This document shows positions 25,133 through 34,274 of a DNA stretch of 64,000 nucleotides, piece by piece; within the stretch, counting starts at the first letter, position 1; every line of letters starts with the position of its first letter. Source of the stretch: Cupriavidus sp. YR651. Lineage in GTDB: Bacteria; Pseudomonadota; Gammaproteobacteria; Burkholderiales; Burkholderiaceae. The notes under the pieces are model-generated. The model ran no database searches. It was given only the letters and a program-made list of their open reading frames with translations, and was not told the DNA's origin. Location: assembly GCF_900101625.1 (NCBI RefSeq), contig NZ_FMYZ01000003.1, positions 186,001 through 250,000 on the forward strand, given 5' to 3'. A program made the position numbers and the translations under genes.

Positions 25133-26398
25133 CTAGTCCAGCAATCCGATGGACAGGCTTGGGTACAGCGAAAGCAGCACCAGGCCGACGCAGCTGACCA
25201 GGAAGAACGGCAAGGTGATCATGAACATCTTGCCCGGCTTGGCGCCCGTGACGGCCGATGCCACGAAGAAGCTCAGCCCCACCGGCGGCGACATCAGGCC
25301 GAGCACGAGGTTGATGACGATGACCACGCCGAAGTGACGCGGATCGATGTGATAGACCTCGGTGGCCACCGGCAGCAGAATTGGCACGGTCATGATCAGC
25401 CCCGGAATGCCATCGATCACGGTGCCGATGATCAGCAGGATCACGTTGGCCAGCAGCAGGAACGCGATGGGGCTGTGCGCGACGGTCTGGATCCATGTCG
25501 CCACCATCTGCGGGATCTTCCCGTAGATCAGCAGCCACGAGAACACGGCGGCCGCGGCCACGAGGAACAGCACGATGCCCGAATAGATGGCGGAGCGCAG
25601 CAGGATCGCCGGCAGCGTGCGCAGGTCGAACTCCTTCGTGACGTAGCGCCCGACGAGCGCCGCAGCCAGCGCGCCGACGGCGGCCGCCTCGGTGGGGTTG
25701 GCCACGCCGCCGAGGATCGAGCCGACGATGACCATCGGGATCAGCAGCGTCGGACTCGCCTGAATCACGGTCAGCACGCGCTCGCGCAACGACTTGCGCT
25801 CGCTGCGGGGGTAGTTGTAGAACAGCCCCATGATCGCGATGATGATGAAGAACAGCACCGTCAGCAGCAGGCCCGGCAGGATGCCCGCGATCAGCATGTC
25901 GCCCACGGCGACCTGCGCGAGCACGCTGTACACCACGAACATCACGGAAGGCGGGATGATCGGCCCCAACATCCCGCCGTAGACGGTCAGCCCGGCCGCA
26001 AAGGTCTTGTCGTAGCCCTGCTTCTCCATTTCGGGGACCATGACTTGCGCCATGATGGCCACCTGGGCGGTGGCCGAGCCGATGATCGATGACACCAGCA
26101 TGTTGGCAAGAATGTTGACGTAGGCAAGGCCACCCTTGATCGATCCGACGAACGCCATCGACAGGTCCACGAGCCGGCGCGTGATGCCGCCGCTGTTCAT
26201 GATCTCGCCGATCAGGATAAACAGGGGAATGGCGATCAGGCCGTAGCTGTCCACGCCCGCGAACATCTGCGTGGGGAACGACTGCAACAGCACCGTGTTG
26301 CCGGTGCTGAAGATGAACGCCAGGCCCGAGAGGCACAGGCAGATGCCGATCGGCACGCCGACCAGCATGACGCCGCAGAAGAAGAACGTTGTCGCCAT
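25133..26398 (-). CDS. dctM: TRAP transporter large permease (DctM)
   Basis: A 421-residue inner-membrane protein with about 11-12 hydrophobic helices, the sodium-driven channel subunit of a TRAP carrier. Family motifs GGITRRLVDLSMAFVGSIKGG, MVPEMEKQGYDKTFAAGLTV, GPIIPPSVMFVVYS and the C-terminal LVLGLMSPPVGLSFFVASAV are present. Its start is separated by a single base from the DctQ stop, showing tight coupling. Length is typical. Confidence 0.95.
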   Translation of the reverse strand: MATTFFFCGVMLVGVPIGICLCLSGLAFIFSTGNTVLLQSFPTQMFAGVDSYGLIAIPLFILIGEIMNSGGITRRLVDLSMAFVGSIKGGLAYVNILANMLVSSIIGSATAQVAIMAQVMVPEMEKQGYDKTFAAGLTVYGGMLGPIIPPSVMFVVYSVLAQVAVGDMLIAGILPGLLLTVLFFIIIAIMGLFYNYPRSERKSLRERVLTVIQASPTLLIPMVIVGSILGGVANPTEAAAVGALAAALVGRYVTKEFDLRTLPAILLRSAIYSGIVLFLVAAAAVFSWLLIYGKIPQMVATWIQTVAHSPIAFLLLANVILLIIGTVIDGIPGLIMTVPILLPVATEVYHIDPRHFGVVIVINLVLGLMSPPVGLSFFVASAVTGAKPGKMFMITLPFFLVSCVGLVLLSLYPSLSIGLLD

Positions 26399-26399
26399 G

Positions 26400-27044
26400 T
26401 CAGTTCACCGTCTCGGAGTTGCCCACATGGAATTCGGGGAACGTGCGGCGCGGCACGAATTCAAGATCCTCAAGCAGGTTGGCCAGCGCGTGAAGGCTCA
26501 GGGTGAACGAGAACAGCGGCATGATGAGCTGGAGCACCCAGACCGGCCATTCCAGCGTCTGCGTGTGTTCGGTGTAGAGGAAGTTGAACGTTTCGGCCGC
26601 GTATTCCCGGGCGTCGAAGTGGTGGCGCGCGATGCCGACCGGATCCATCCAGCTCCAGCACATGGCCAGCATCGACAGGCCGAACACGAGCACGCCCGCG
26701 GTGGAGAGGACCTTGGCTATCCTGGCGGCCTTCGGCGACAGGTGCTCGGTGAGCAGGCCGACCGCGAAGTCCAGCCGCAGCCGCGTCATGATCGAGGCGC
26801 CGACGAACGTCAGCCAGACCACGGCGTAGACGGATGCTTCGTCCACCCAGTAGAGCGGCAGGCCCGCGTAGCGCGTCACGACGTTGAGCAGGATCAGCAA
26901 TACGAGCAGCGTCATGAATCCGCCGAGCACATGGCGCTCGGCGGCGAGCACGGCGTCCGAGGATCGAAGCACCCAGCGTACCGGCCGGGCAACCGTGGCC
27001 GAGGCGGGCGCATCGGCCGCTGTGAGGGAAGGAAGGTCAGGCAT
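26400..27044 (-). CDS. dctQ: TRAP transporter small permease (DctQ)
   Basis: A 214-residue protein with four predicted membrane helices (for example FMTLLVLLILLNVVTRYAGL and VYAVVWLTFVGASIM) and the DctQ signature WVDEASVYAVVWLTFVGA. Its C-terminus lies one base before dctM. The start at 27044 was chosen because the longer frame (27167) adds a Ser/Arg-rich non-membrane extension. It partners DctM and the DctP receptor. Confidence 0.88.
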   Translation of the reverse strand: MPDLPSLTAADAPASATVARPVRWVLRSSDAVLAAERHVLGGFMTLLVLLILLNVVTRYAGLPLYWVDEASVYAVVWLTFVGASIMTRLRLDFAVGLLTEHLSPKAARIAKVLSTAGVLVFGLSMLAMCWSWMDPVGIARHHFDAREYAAETFNFLYTEHTQTLEWPVWVLQLIMPLFSFTLSLHALANLLEDLEFVPRRTFPEFHVGNSETVN

Positions 27045-27191
27045 TGCTGAAAGGCTCCAGGACGAAGGTGCGATCGGGGCGCGGATGTCCCGCGCGTTGT
27101 CGCGACGGCGCGAGCAATTTGGATGCCAGTCGGGAGGATGGTGGCCTGCGGCGGCGCCGGACTGCACGAGCGAGGCCGCCGCAGGCGCGCG

Positions 27192-28106
27192 TCATGCCAC
27201 CGACTGGTATTGCACGGGCCGGGTGGCCAGCGCCTGGCGTACCACACGCTCGACGAACGCGCGCTCCTCGCCTACCAGCGGCAGACGCGGGCGGCGCATG
27301 AACTCGGTGCCCACGCCAACGATGGTGTCGATCAGCTTCAGGTTCTGCACCAGCTTGTTCGACACATCGAGATGCAGCATCGGCGTCATCCATTGATAGA
27401 GCTTGAGCGCCTCGGCGAAGTTGCCGGCCTTCATCAGCTCGAACAGGGCGACGGTTTCACGCGGGAATGCGCAGCCCACGCCGGCGAGCAAGCCGTCGCA
27501 ACCAAGCGCCAGCCCTTCGTAGGCGAGGTCGTCAACGCCCATGAAGATCTGATAGCGGTCCCCCAGTGTGTTGCGCAAGTCCGTCACGCGACGGATGTCG
27601 CCGGTGCTTTCCTTGATCGCCGCCACCCATTTGCAGTCGGCGAGTTCGACCATGTGCTCGGGCTTGAGGTCCACGCGGTACGCGACCGGGTTGTTGTAGA
27701 CCATGAGGGGCTTCTGCGCGGCCTCCGCCATGGCGCGGACGTTCTGCATCGCCTCGCGGGCGTCGGCAACGTAGATGACCGACGGCATCACCATGAAGCC
27801 GGCCACGCCGAGCTTGTTCGCGCCGTCGATATAGCGCAGCGCTTCGCGCGTGCTGGTCTCCGAAACGTTGGCCAGCACCGGGATGCGGCCGTCAGCCGCT
27901 TCCAGCGCGATGCGCGCGACATCGAGCTTCTCCTCGAGCGTCAGCGTGCTGGCTTCGCCCAGCGAGCCGCACGTTACCAGGCCGCTGATGCCGTTGCGGA
28001 TCTGGAAGTCGATATGCCGGATCGTGCCTTCCGCGTCGATCCGCTCGTCAGCGTGGAATTTGGTCGTGACGGCCGGGAAAATGCCGGTCCAGCGGGGATT
28101 GCTCAT
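27192..28106 (-). CDS. DapA/NanA-family aldolase or dehydratase
   Basis: A 304-residue TIM-barrel class I aldolase. The Schiff-base lysine is K165 in VAAIKESTGD, the catalytic tyrosine Y137 in MVYNNPVAYR, and the carboxylate-binding loop GSLGE at 47-51 replaces the usual GTTGE. GAGGAG precedes the ATG at 28106. It is the first gene of the TRAP operon. By its N-terminus and the GSLGE loop it resembles 1-pyrroline-4-hydroxy-2-carboxylate deaminases and keto-deoxy-sugar-acid dehydratases more than true dihydrodipicolinate synthase, so a catabolic role on the imported acid is likely. The exact reaction is unknown. Confidence 0.88.
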   Translation of the reverse strand: MSNPRWTGIFPAVTTKFHADERIDAEGTIRHIDFQIRNGISGLVTCGSLGEASTLTLEEKLDVARIALEAADGRIPVLANVSETSTREALRYIDGANKLGVAGFMVMPSVIYVADAREAMQNVRAMAEAAQKPLMVYNNPVAYRVDLKPEHMVELADCKWVAAIKESTGDIRRVTDLRNTLGDRYQIFMGVDDLAYEGLALGCDGLLAGVGCAFPRETVALFELMKAGNFAEALKLYQWMTPMLHLDVSNKLVQNLKLIDTIVGVGTEFMRRPRLPLVGEERAFVERVVRQALATRPVQYQSVA

Positions 28107-29063
28107 GAGAACTCCTCGGTTTGGAAAGGAGCGCCCGATGGTCCTCGCAGCGAGGCACCGGGCGCATAGATATCTGCTTAATATATTTAGGATATCTTCC
28201 AGCATTGGTCTAGCAAGAGCAATGCCAGTGGAAACCCCGATTGGCGAAAAGCCCGGAATCCGGCTTGCGGGGCGGATTGGGAGGCCGGCTGGAGGAGGTT
28301 GCGCGGAACCTGCGCGGACGGCGGGGAGGGGTCTTGGCCCCGTGGCGGGGCATGGCGTGCACCGGAGGCGCGTCTGGTGCACCGGTGCTGCGAACCTATG
28401 CAACGACCATCTGCACAAGAACGTGGATGAAGTTCTGCACTACTTCCGCACTACGTTTGGGACGCTATTTGAGTTGTGTAAAGTCCTCCGACGCGCGACG
28501 AGCACCAAGCGTATCCGCCCAAGGTGTATGTCATGGCAGGGCGGGCGAGCGCATCGTCTGTCGTGGCATACCTGGGCGTCGCTGCGATTGGGGGCCTGGA
28601 AGCAAGTCCACGATCCAACCGCGTTGCGGAGTTGCTCGTCGACTGGAGAAGCAGAGATTCACCAGTATCCCGAAAAGAAGGGCAAACAAACGGCCGAGGC
28701 CTATTTGCCTGCGGTACAGAATCTCATCGGAAAAGTCGTAAAGTCACCAGAGTTCAAGTCACTCGTCGTGGCAGAGTAGGAGTCCACGCCGGTCGCGTAG
28801 ACCGGCCCCCTCATTTGTCTCAACTGACCGCTGACGCCGGCAGCCAGTTCGTGGACGACTGCTTCTGGCCGAACACGAAAGTTCGCTGGTCGCCAGGCTC
28901 GGCGCGATCACGGAGTTCCGTTTACGACCCAAACCAGCCGACGGGCTGGTGGCTACTGAGCGACCGGTCTTTGGTCGCACCAACGTTGATGTCCGTATAA
29001 ACACTGTTAGACTGCGGACGCCTTCCCCGCACATGTACTCATCCATTCATTCAGAATAGTGAC
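28107..29063. other. Long region without a confident gene; contains operator-like repeats and possible gene remnants
   Basis: Next to the DapA-family start, 28168-28197 carries AGATATC and GATATCT arms 16 bases apart around an A+T-rich core, a candidate site for the FCD regulator. Further right, 28520-28779 shows coding-like text in two frames: KVYVMAGRASASSVVAYLG from about 28519 in one frame, and QYPEKKGKQTAEAYLPAVQN ending at the stop 28777-28779 in another. This is compatible with a frameshifted remnant, but I recognise no family. The rest shows nothing. Confidence 0.4.
28168..28197 (-). promoter_or_regulatory. Candidate GntR operator upstream of the TRAP/DapA operon
   Basis: Perfect 7-bp arms AGATATC and GATATCT flank a 16-base A+T-rich centre containing TAATATATTTA. 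It starts 62 bases before the DapA-family start codon, where promoter and operator should lie. Assignment to the GntR regulator downstream is inference. Confidence 0.4.
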
Positions 29064-29633
29064 ATGACCGAATGCGCTCTAACATTTATCAGTCAGACCG
29101 AATGGGAAAGCTGGTTAGGGCAAAACGGCAGCACTTCGACCGGTGCATGGCTCCGGCTAGCGAAAAAAGGCACCGAGCAGCGAACCGTAACCTACGAACA
29201 GGCGTTGGAAAGCGCCCTCTGCTATGGCTGGATTGATGGGCAGAAGCAGGCTGATAGCGAGGAATACTGGTTACAACGCTTCACCCCACGCTCCGCAAAA
29301 AGCATCTGGTCCAAACTCAACAAAGACAGGGCTGAAGCGCTGATCGCCGCAGGCAGAATGCGCCCACCCGGTATGTGCGAAATCGAGAAGGCTAGGAAGG
29401 ACGGCCGCTGGAAGGCTGCTTATACGTCGGCCAGTAACTCGGTAGTGCCGGATGACCTACAGGCGGCTTTGGACGCAAATCCGACAGCCAAGAAGTTTTT
29501 TGCGACACTGAACAGCCGTAACCGCTACGCCATCCTGTTTCGCGTACAGAATGCCAAAAAGCCAGAAACAAGGGCGCGTAAAATCGAAGAATTCGTCAAC
29601 ATGCTGAATCGTGGCGAAACCTTCTATCCATAG
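29064..29633 (+). CDS. YdeI/OmdA-family protein
   Basis: A 189-residue cytoplasmic protein of the YdeI/OmpD-associated family, recognised by TEWESWLGQNGST, GAWLRLAKKG, ALCYGWIDGQ (with a conserved Trp-Ile-Asp), RFTPRSAKSIWSKLN and the C-terminal ARKIEEFVNMLNRGE. Members have been linked to bacteriocin or peptide tolerance; the biochemistry is unknown. The base composition is visibly less G+C-rich than its neighbours and it stands alone, suggesting later acquisition. No strong ribosome site is visible ahead of the ATG. Confidence 0.88.
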   Translation: MTECALTFISQTEWESWLGQNGSTSTGAWLRLAKKGTEQRTVTYEQALESALCYGWIDGQKQADSEEYWLQRFTPRSAKSIWSKLNKDRAEALIAAGRMRPPGMCEIEKARKDGRWKAAYTSASNSVVPDDLQAALDANPTAKKFFATLNSRNRYAILFRVQNAKKPETRARKIEEFVNMLNRGETFYP

Positions 29634-29866
29634 ATCTTGCGCTTCTGACGGAGTTTTTGCCAAACGGGGGCAATATCCCCTTATGGCCGCTTCGGCTCAG
29701 CAGCCGTCATGCGTGGTACACGCCCGAAGGGCTGTTACTGGCCGGCCCCGGCCGATTACCCGCGGCTAGGCCACGGTCGTGTTTGACCTGCCCTGAGCCG
29801 GCCTTCGATCCGTACGGCAGCAACGTTCCGGCCAACGTTTGCGCTCGTCTGCAATGGCCACATCAA

Positions 29867-30394
29867 TCACAGTTGCTTGCAGTAAAAGGTCGTTCCACAG
29901 AACTCGCCGTTGGGCATTAGTGCGTATTTCGGGACCACCCCAACGCGTTGCCATCCGGCACGCTCATATAGTCGTTCGGCGTCGCCGCCGGTCACTGTGT
30001 CCAGTACGAGCACCTTCTTCCCTTCCGCCCGCGCTGCCTCCTCCACAGCCACCATAAGACGTTGCGCGATTCCCCGTCGCCGAGCCTTGCGGTGTACCAA
30101 CATCTTCGCGACATCCGCGCGATGGGGCTGATTTTCAGGCTGCGCGGTGATGATCTGAACAGTACCGACAATCTGTCCGTCCCCATCCTCGGCGACGAGA
30201 AGCACACGCTCGCCGCGCGCGACTCCATCTGCGACCTTGTGCCAAAACTCTACAGCTTTCTCTCGCGATATCGGCAACATGAAGCTCACCGAGGCTCCGC
30301 CTTCGACACAATCGATAAGTACGTCCGCCAATGCATCGACATGGGCAGCAGCTTCGTTGGCGCCGACGCGGCGCACACTCACATTGGCAATCAT
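29867..30394 (-). CDS. GNAT-family N-acetyltransferase
   Basis: A 175-residue acetyl-CoA-dependent acetyltransferase. The CoA-binding P-loop is seen as VHRKARRRGIAQRLM, followed by LVLDTVTGGDAERLYERAGWQRVG, the usual motif A/B sequence, and a YALMPNGEF beta-strand end. Its start overlaps the stop of the XRE-cupin gene by four bases (ATGA), so the two are co-translated. The substrate is unknown. Confidence 0.9.
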   Translation of the reverse strand: MIANVSVRRVGANEAAAHVDALADVLIDCVEGGASVSFMLPISREKAVEFWHKVADGVARGERVLLVAEDGDGQIVGTVQIITAQPENQPHRADVAKMLVHRKARRRGIAQRLMVAVEEAARAEGKKVLVLDTVTGGDAERLYERAGWQRVGVVPKYALMPNGEFCGTTFYCKQL

Positions 30395-30981
30395 CCGTGT
30401 CCCCTACGATCAGTGATAGCAACAGTTGTCAGAGCAACGAGGTAACGCGCGGGTTTCCGTGTGGCATTGAAGTACGAGATAGGACAGTCCAGCCGCATCG
30501 CGAGGCAGTCGCCGGTTTCAAGCCGCCAGGTCTTTTCCCCAACAGTCATCTGCATCGCGCCTTCGATTACCCAGACCTGCTGATGAATCTCGGCGTCGCG
30601 CACACCCGTGTCGTAGGTGACTCGCTGGCCTGCCGGGAAGTTGACCTCGACTAACTGAATTGGCGAGGGAGCAACAGGTGACAGGTTGCGGCGGACATAA
30701 CCGGACGCCGGATCTGTCCATATCGATTGCTCCCCGGCACGCGACATGGGCGAAGCCTCAATGAGGGGGGCACTTGATTGCTCGAACAGCGATGCGAGTG
30801 TGACATTGAGCGCCGTAGCGAGCTTATCGAGGACTACGGCGGTGGGACTGCTTTGTCCCCGCTCGATGAGCGATATGTTGGAGCGGCTCACCTTGCTGCG
30901 CTCAGCCAAGGCGTCAAGAGACCACCCCTGCGAGTCGCGGAGTTCTCGGACGCGGCGAGCAATGATCGTGTTGATGTCCAT
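30391..30981 (-). CDS. XRE-family regulator with C-terminal cupin
   Basis: A 196-residue regulator. An N-terminal lambda-repressor-type HTH covers residues 8-65 (LRDSQGWSLDALAERSKVSRSNISLIERGQSSPTA in two parts). A cupin_2 domain covers about 110-180 (NFPAGQRVTYDTG, HQQVWVIEGAMQMTVG, LETGDCLAMRLDCPISYFN). This HTH-cupin plan is typical of small-metabolite-sensing repressors. It is translationally coupled to the acetyltransferase. A perfect 41-bp palindrome begins one base upstream of its start codon, leaving no room for a strong ribosome site, and probably mediates autoregulation. Confidence 0.9.
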   Translation of the reverse strand: MDINTIIARRVRELRDSQGWSLDALAERSKVSRSNISLIERGQSSPTAVVLDKLATALNVTLASLFEQSSAPLIEASPMSRAGEQSIWTDPASGYVRRNLSPVAPSPIQLVEVNFPAGQRVTYDTGVRDAEIHQQVWVIEGAMQMTVGEKTWRLETGDCLAMRLDCPISYFNATRKPARYLVALTTVAITDRRGHG

Positions 30982-30982
30982 G

Positions 30983-31023
30983 CCATCTAGTATTCTGGAA
31001 TTTACATCCAGAATACTAGATGG
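30983..31023. promoter_or_regulatory. Large perfect palindrome, probable operator of the XRE-cupin gene
   Basis: Two perfect 17-bp arms (CCATCTAGTATTCTGGA at 30983-30999 and its complement at 31007-31023) flank a 7-base A+T-rich centre. The repeat ends one base from the ATG at 30981. Half-sites of this size at this place strongly suggest a dimeric repressor operator overlapping the promoter or leader. Confidence 0.7.
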
Positions 31024-31142
31024 GCGATGTTGAGCTTGTCAACGAGGCCAAATATTCTCAATGAGACGCGCACTCAATGTCCGATTTCACGGGCGAGCCA
31101 CGAGGTTTCTTCATGGCCGGAGGCAGCCGTCGGGCAGGCAGG

Positions 31143-33899
31143 TTACTTCCGTCCGTCGGAACCTTCGGTGCCGAGCGCTTCAAGCAGCGGCCGCAGGGCA
31201 TCGAGTTCCGTGCCAAAGCCGCTCCAGTCTCCCGCCTTCAATCGCTCGATGGCACGGTTGTAATGGGCCAGTGCGTCGCGTGCGCGCTGGCCGCCGGCGC
31301 CACCGGGCGGGATCCCCGCCGGAGACGCCTCCCTGAAGAGCGCCGCCAGGGCCGCGCCCAGCGTTTCCTCCATGACGACGCGGTCTCCATAGGCGACGAT
31401 CACTCGCTTCAATTCAGGCAGTTGTCCGGATTCCGCGCGTAGGTAGAGCGGCGAGACGTAAAGAATCGAGCCTTCGATGGGCACGACCTGGAGGTGGCCG
31501 CGGATGACGCGCGAACCCATCTGGTTCCACAGCGAGATCTGCTGGGAAATGTCCGTGTTTTGCTGGATGCGTGCCTCGATCTGGAATGGGCCGTAGACCA
31601 GCTTGTCCTTGGGGAACGTGTAGACAACAAGCTTGCCGTACTCGGGCCCATCGCAACGCGCCGCCAGCCAGGCAATCATGTTCTCGCGCCGGCTGGGGAC
31701 CATCGGCAGCATGAGAACAAACTCGGTACGCGGCTCCGCGGGAAGCCGCACGATCATGTAGTAGGGCATCATCGGCGTGGCGGGAGCCTTCGCCGCGTCG
31801 ATGTCGGCCAGCTTGCGCGGGAATTGCCAGAGATCCTCGCGGTTGTAGAAGACTTCTGGCGCTTCCATGTGGTACGCGCGATAGACCTGCGCCTGGATCA
31901 GGAACAGATCTTCAGGGTAGCGGATATGCTGCCGCAGCGTCTCTGGCATCTTGCCCAGAGGCTTGAACAGGCCCGGAAAGATGCGCTGGTAAGTCTGCAC
32001 GAGCGGATCGGCAGGATCGCTGACGTAGAAGTCGACCGTGCCATGGTAGGCATCGATCACCACCTTGACCGCGTTGCGGATGTAGTTGTCGCCATCCGCG
32101 GAACCCGGCGGCGAGTACGGGAACCACCGGCTGGTGGTGTAGGCATCCTGGATCCAGAAGAGGCGCCCGTCGCTGACGACGATATAGGGATCATGGTCGA
32201 GGGTGAGGAATGGCGCGATCGTGCGCACCCGATCCTGAATATTGCGATGGAGCAGGATCCGGCTCGCCGACGCGACATACTCGCTTACGAGGATATTGGG
32301 ATCGACGAATTGCCAGGCGAAGAGCGCCTGTAGCGCCAGGTTGCCAATGGCAATGCCGTCGCGCCCGTGATACGTCGTGTAGACATTTTCCTCGGCCTTG
32401 GGATAGTCGAATTCTGGCGTGCTGCCATTGACGATGACGTAGTCCTTGCCCCCTTCGCCGAAATACAGTCGCGGCTCCTGGATGATCGGCCCGCCGGTGG
32501 AAACAGGCGGAATATTCTGCAGGTAGAGGGTCGGCAGGCCTTCCGCGGATTTCTCCTTGACCGGTGACATGACGACGCCATTGCCGTGGGTGAACAGGAG
32601 ATGCAGGTTCACCCAGGTCTGGGCGTTGGCCGGAAGCAGCGATGGCTCCAGTTCCCGCGCCGACAGCATTACCTGCTGGTAGCCGGCACTGAGCCAGTAT
32701 CGGTCGATGTCCGTCGCAAGGAAGCGGTAATAGGTTCTGATCTCCTGCAACTGCGCGTAGGTGTCCCGCAGCGGCTGCAGGTCCCACAAACGGATGTTGT
32801 CGACGGTTGCCCGATTGGCGTCGAGCGCGGCGAGATTCAGGTTTTGTTCGGCCGGAAACGGCTTTACCGCGATCCGCGCCAGCCCATAGGCCTCCCGTGT
32901 CAGCGCAATACTGTTCCTGATATACGGCGTCTCAAGCTGCAGTTCGTTCGGCTTGACGTAGAACCGTTGGAACAGCGCCGGGTAGATCAGGGTGAGTACG
33001 ATTGCGCTGCCGAATATCGTCAGTATCGACACAGCGGGAACCCGATAATCCCGCCAACGCAAACTGGCCCATGTCGCGACCGCGGCTGCGGTGGCGAGGC
33101 CCGCAAGTAACCACAGCACGGGCAGTTGGACGTGGGCATCGGTATAGCTGGCGCCCACCACGACACCATTGTCGCCGTAAAGCAGCAGAAAGCGATCGAG
33201 CCAGTAAGACCACGCCTGCAGCAGGAAGAACAAGCCCAGCAGTATCGAACCGTGCGTGGCGGCGGCTGGAGACAACCTGCGCGGTGGCAGCATGATCGCA
33301 ATGTCGCCGCGCAACCCATACACCACGGCGGCGATGCCCGCGCAGCCGCCGAGCAGCAGTTGCAGCCAGTTCCTGAGCGCGACATAGGCAGGCAGCGAGA
33401 ACAGGTAGAAGCCAATATCCTTGCCGAAGATTGGATCGACCTTCCCGAACGGCACCTGCTTGACGAAACGAAGCGCGATGTCCCAGCTAGTGATATCGCC
33501 CGTGGCGACGAGCAGGCCGAGCACGACGGCCACGCTGGCGATGGCGGTGCGCCAGCGAAGATGCTGCGCGACTTCGCCGATCAGTTCACTCAGGACTTCC
33601 GGCGCCCCCGGCGGAAGTACCGTGTCCGCGCCCCGCGTGCCCAGGCGCCTCGCATGGCGGTGCGCCAACCATCCGGACGTCCATAGTGCGTACGCCGAAA
33701 CAGCGAAGACGGCGCCGAACAGAAGCGCCCGGGTGACAAAGATCGTCCAGAAAACGTCGCCGTAGCCGACGGAGGAAAACCACAGCCAGTCAATCAGCAA
33801 GCCGATGACGCGCCCGACCAAGATCAGGCCAGCAATGACGACCCCAGCCGCGATGGCAATGCCTGGCAGTCGCGTGCCAGGCCTCCCGGGCGAGCGCAT
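31143..33899 (-). CDS. UPF0182-family large membrane protein
   Basis: A 918-residue protein with about seven N-terminal membrane helices (first at about 15-38; others up to about 315), followed by a large, presumably extracytoplasmic domain. Family landmarks include IGLLIDWLWFSSVGYGDVFW, FYVKPNELQLETPYI, the LWDLQPLRDTYAQLQEIRTYY segment, FTHGNGVVMSP and DQISLWNQMGSRVIRG-like text. AAAGGAG lies 8 bases before the ATG. The family is best known from actinobacteria and cyanobacteria, and its function is unknown. It stands alone here. Confidence 0.93.
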   Translation of the reverse strand: MRSPGRPGTRLPGIAIAAGVVIAGLILVGRVIGLLIDWLWFSSVGYGDVFWTIFVTRALLFGAVFAVSAYALWTSGWLAHRHARRLGTRGADTVLPPGAPEVLSELIGEVAQHLRWRTAIASVAVVLGLLVATGDITSWDIALRFVKQVPFGKVDPIFGKDIGFYLFSLPAYVALRNWLQLLLGGCAGIAAVVYGLRGDIAIMLPPRRLSPAAATHGSILLGLFFLLQAWSYWLDRFLLLYGDNGVVVGASYTDAHVQLPVLWLLAGLATAAAVATWASLRWRDYRVPAVSILTIFGSAIVLTLIYPALFQRFYVKPNELQLETPYIRNSIALTREAYGLARIAVKPFPAEQNLNLAALDANRATVDNIRLWDLQPLRDTYAQLQEIRTYYRFLATDIDRYWLSAGYQQVMLSARELEPSLLPANAQTWVNLHLLFTHGNGVVMSPVKEKSAEGLPTLYLQNIPPVSTGGPIIQEPRLYFGEGGKDYVIVNGSTPEFDYPKAEENVYTTYHGRDGIAIGNLALQALFAWQFVDPNILVSEYVASASRILLHRNIQDRVRTIAPFLTLDHDPYIVVSDGRLFWIQDAYTTSRWFPYSPPGSADGDNYIRNAVKVVIDAYHGTVDFYVSDPADPLVQTYQRIFPGLFKPLGKMPETLRQHIRYPEDLFLIQAQVYRAYHMEAPEVFYNREDLWQFPRKLADIDAAKAPATPMMPYYMIVRLPAEPRTEFVLMLPMVPSRRENMIAWLAARCDGPEYGKLVVYTFPKDKLVYGPFQIEARIQQNTDISQQISLWNQMGSRVIRGHLQVVPIEGSILYVSPLYLRAESGQLPELKRVIVAYGDRVVMEETLGAALAALFREASPAGIPPGGAGGQRARDALAHYNRAIERLKAGDWSGFGTELDALRPLLEALGTEGSDGRK

Positions 33900-34274
33900 C
33901 GATCATGCTCCTTTCTGGACCGCCATCCATGGCCTGCCGCGGTCGGATGTCGGCGCATTGCTGATCTGCCAGCGGCATGGGGCAATGCCTGTGGGGTAGC
34001 CGCGATGACGCGATCCGGCATCAGTCAAACGTCCGCGTGAAGTCGCCCACGTGAACCATTGTAGGTTTGGAGGCGAAGGGTATTGCGTTCGTCACCGGAC
34101 AATCGCCGCCAGCCAGCACATGTTTGCAGATGGCAATGTGCGCCATACATCGCTAGTGCGCTGGCCATGACGCGGCAGGGTGGCCTGGCCAGCGGTTGAT
34201 TCCTAAATGAGGGGGGTGTCTCGGTACGACCGTGGATTCAACTGGCCGATGCAACAGCCTATCCCTCCGCCGTC
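33900..34274. other. Intergenic region, nothing recognised
   Basis: This lies between the UPF0182 start and the IclR stop, both on the minus strand. It should hold the UPF0182 promoter. I see no gene, strong hairpin or repeat. Confidence 0.4.

Noticed and set aside
24033..26336. 767-codon minus-strand frame across the dctP and dctM genes.
   Set aside because: It runs in another frame through two well-recognised TRAP genes and has the His/Arg/Gly-rich content of a shadow frame.
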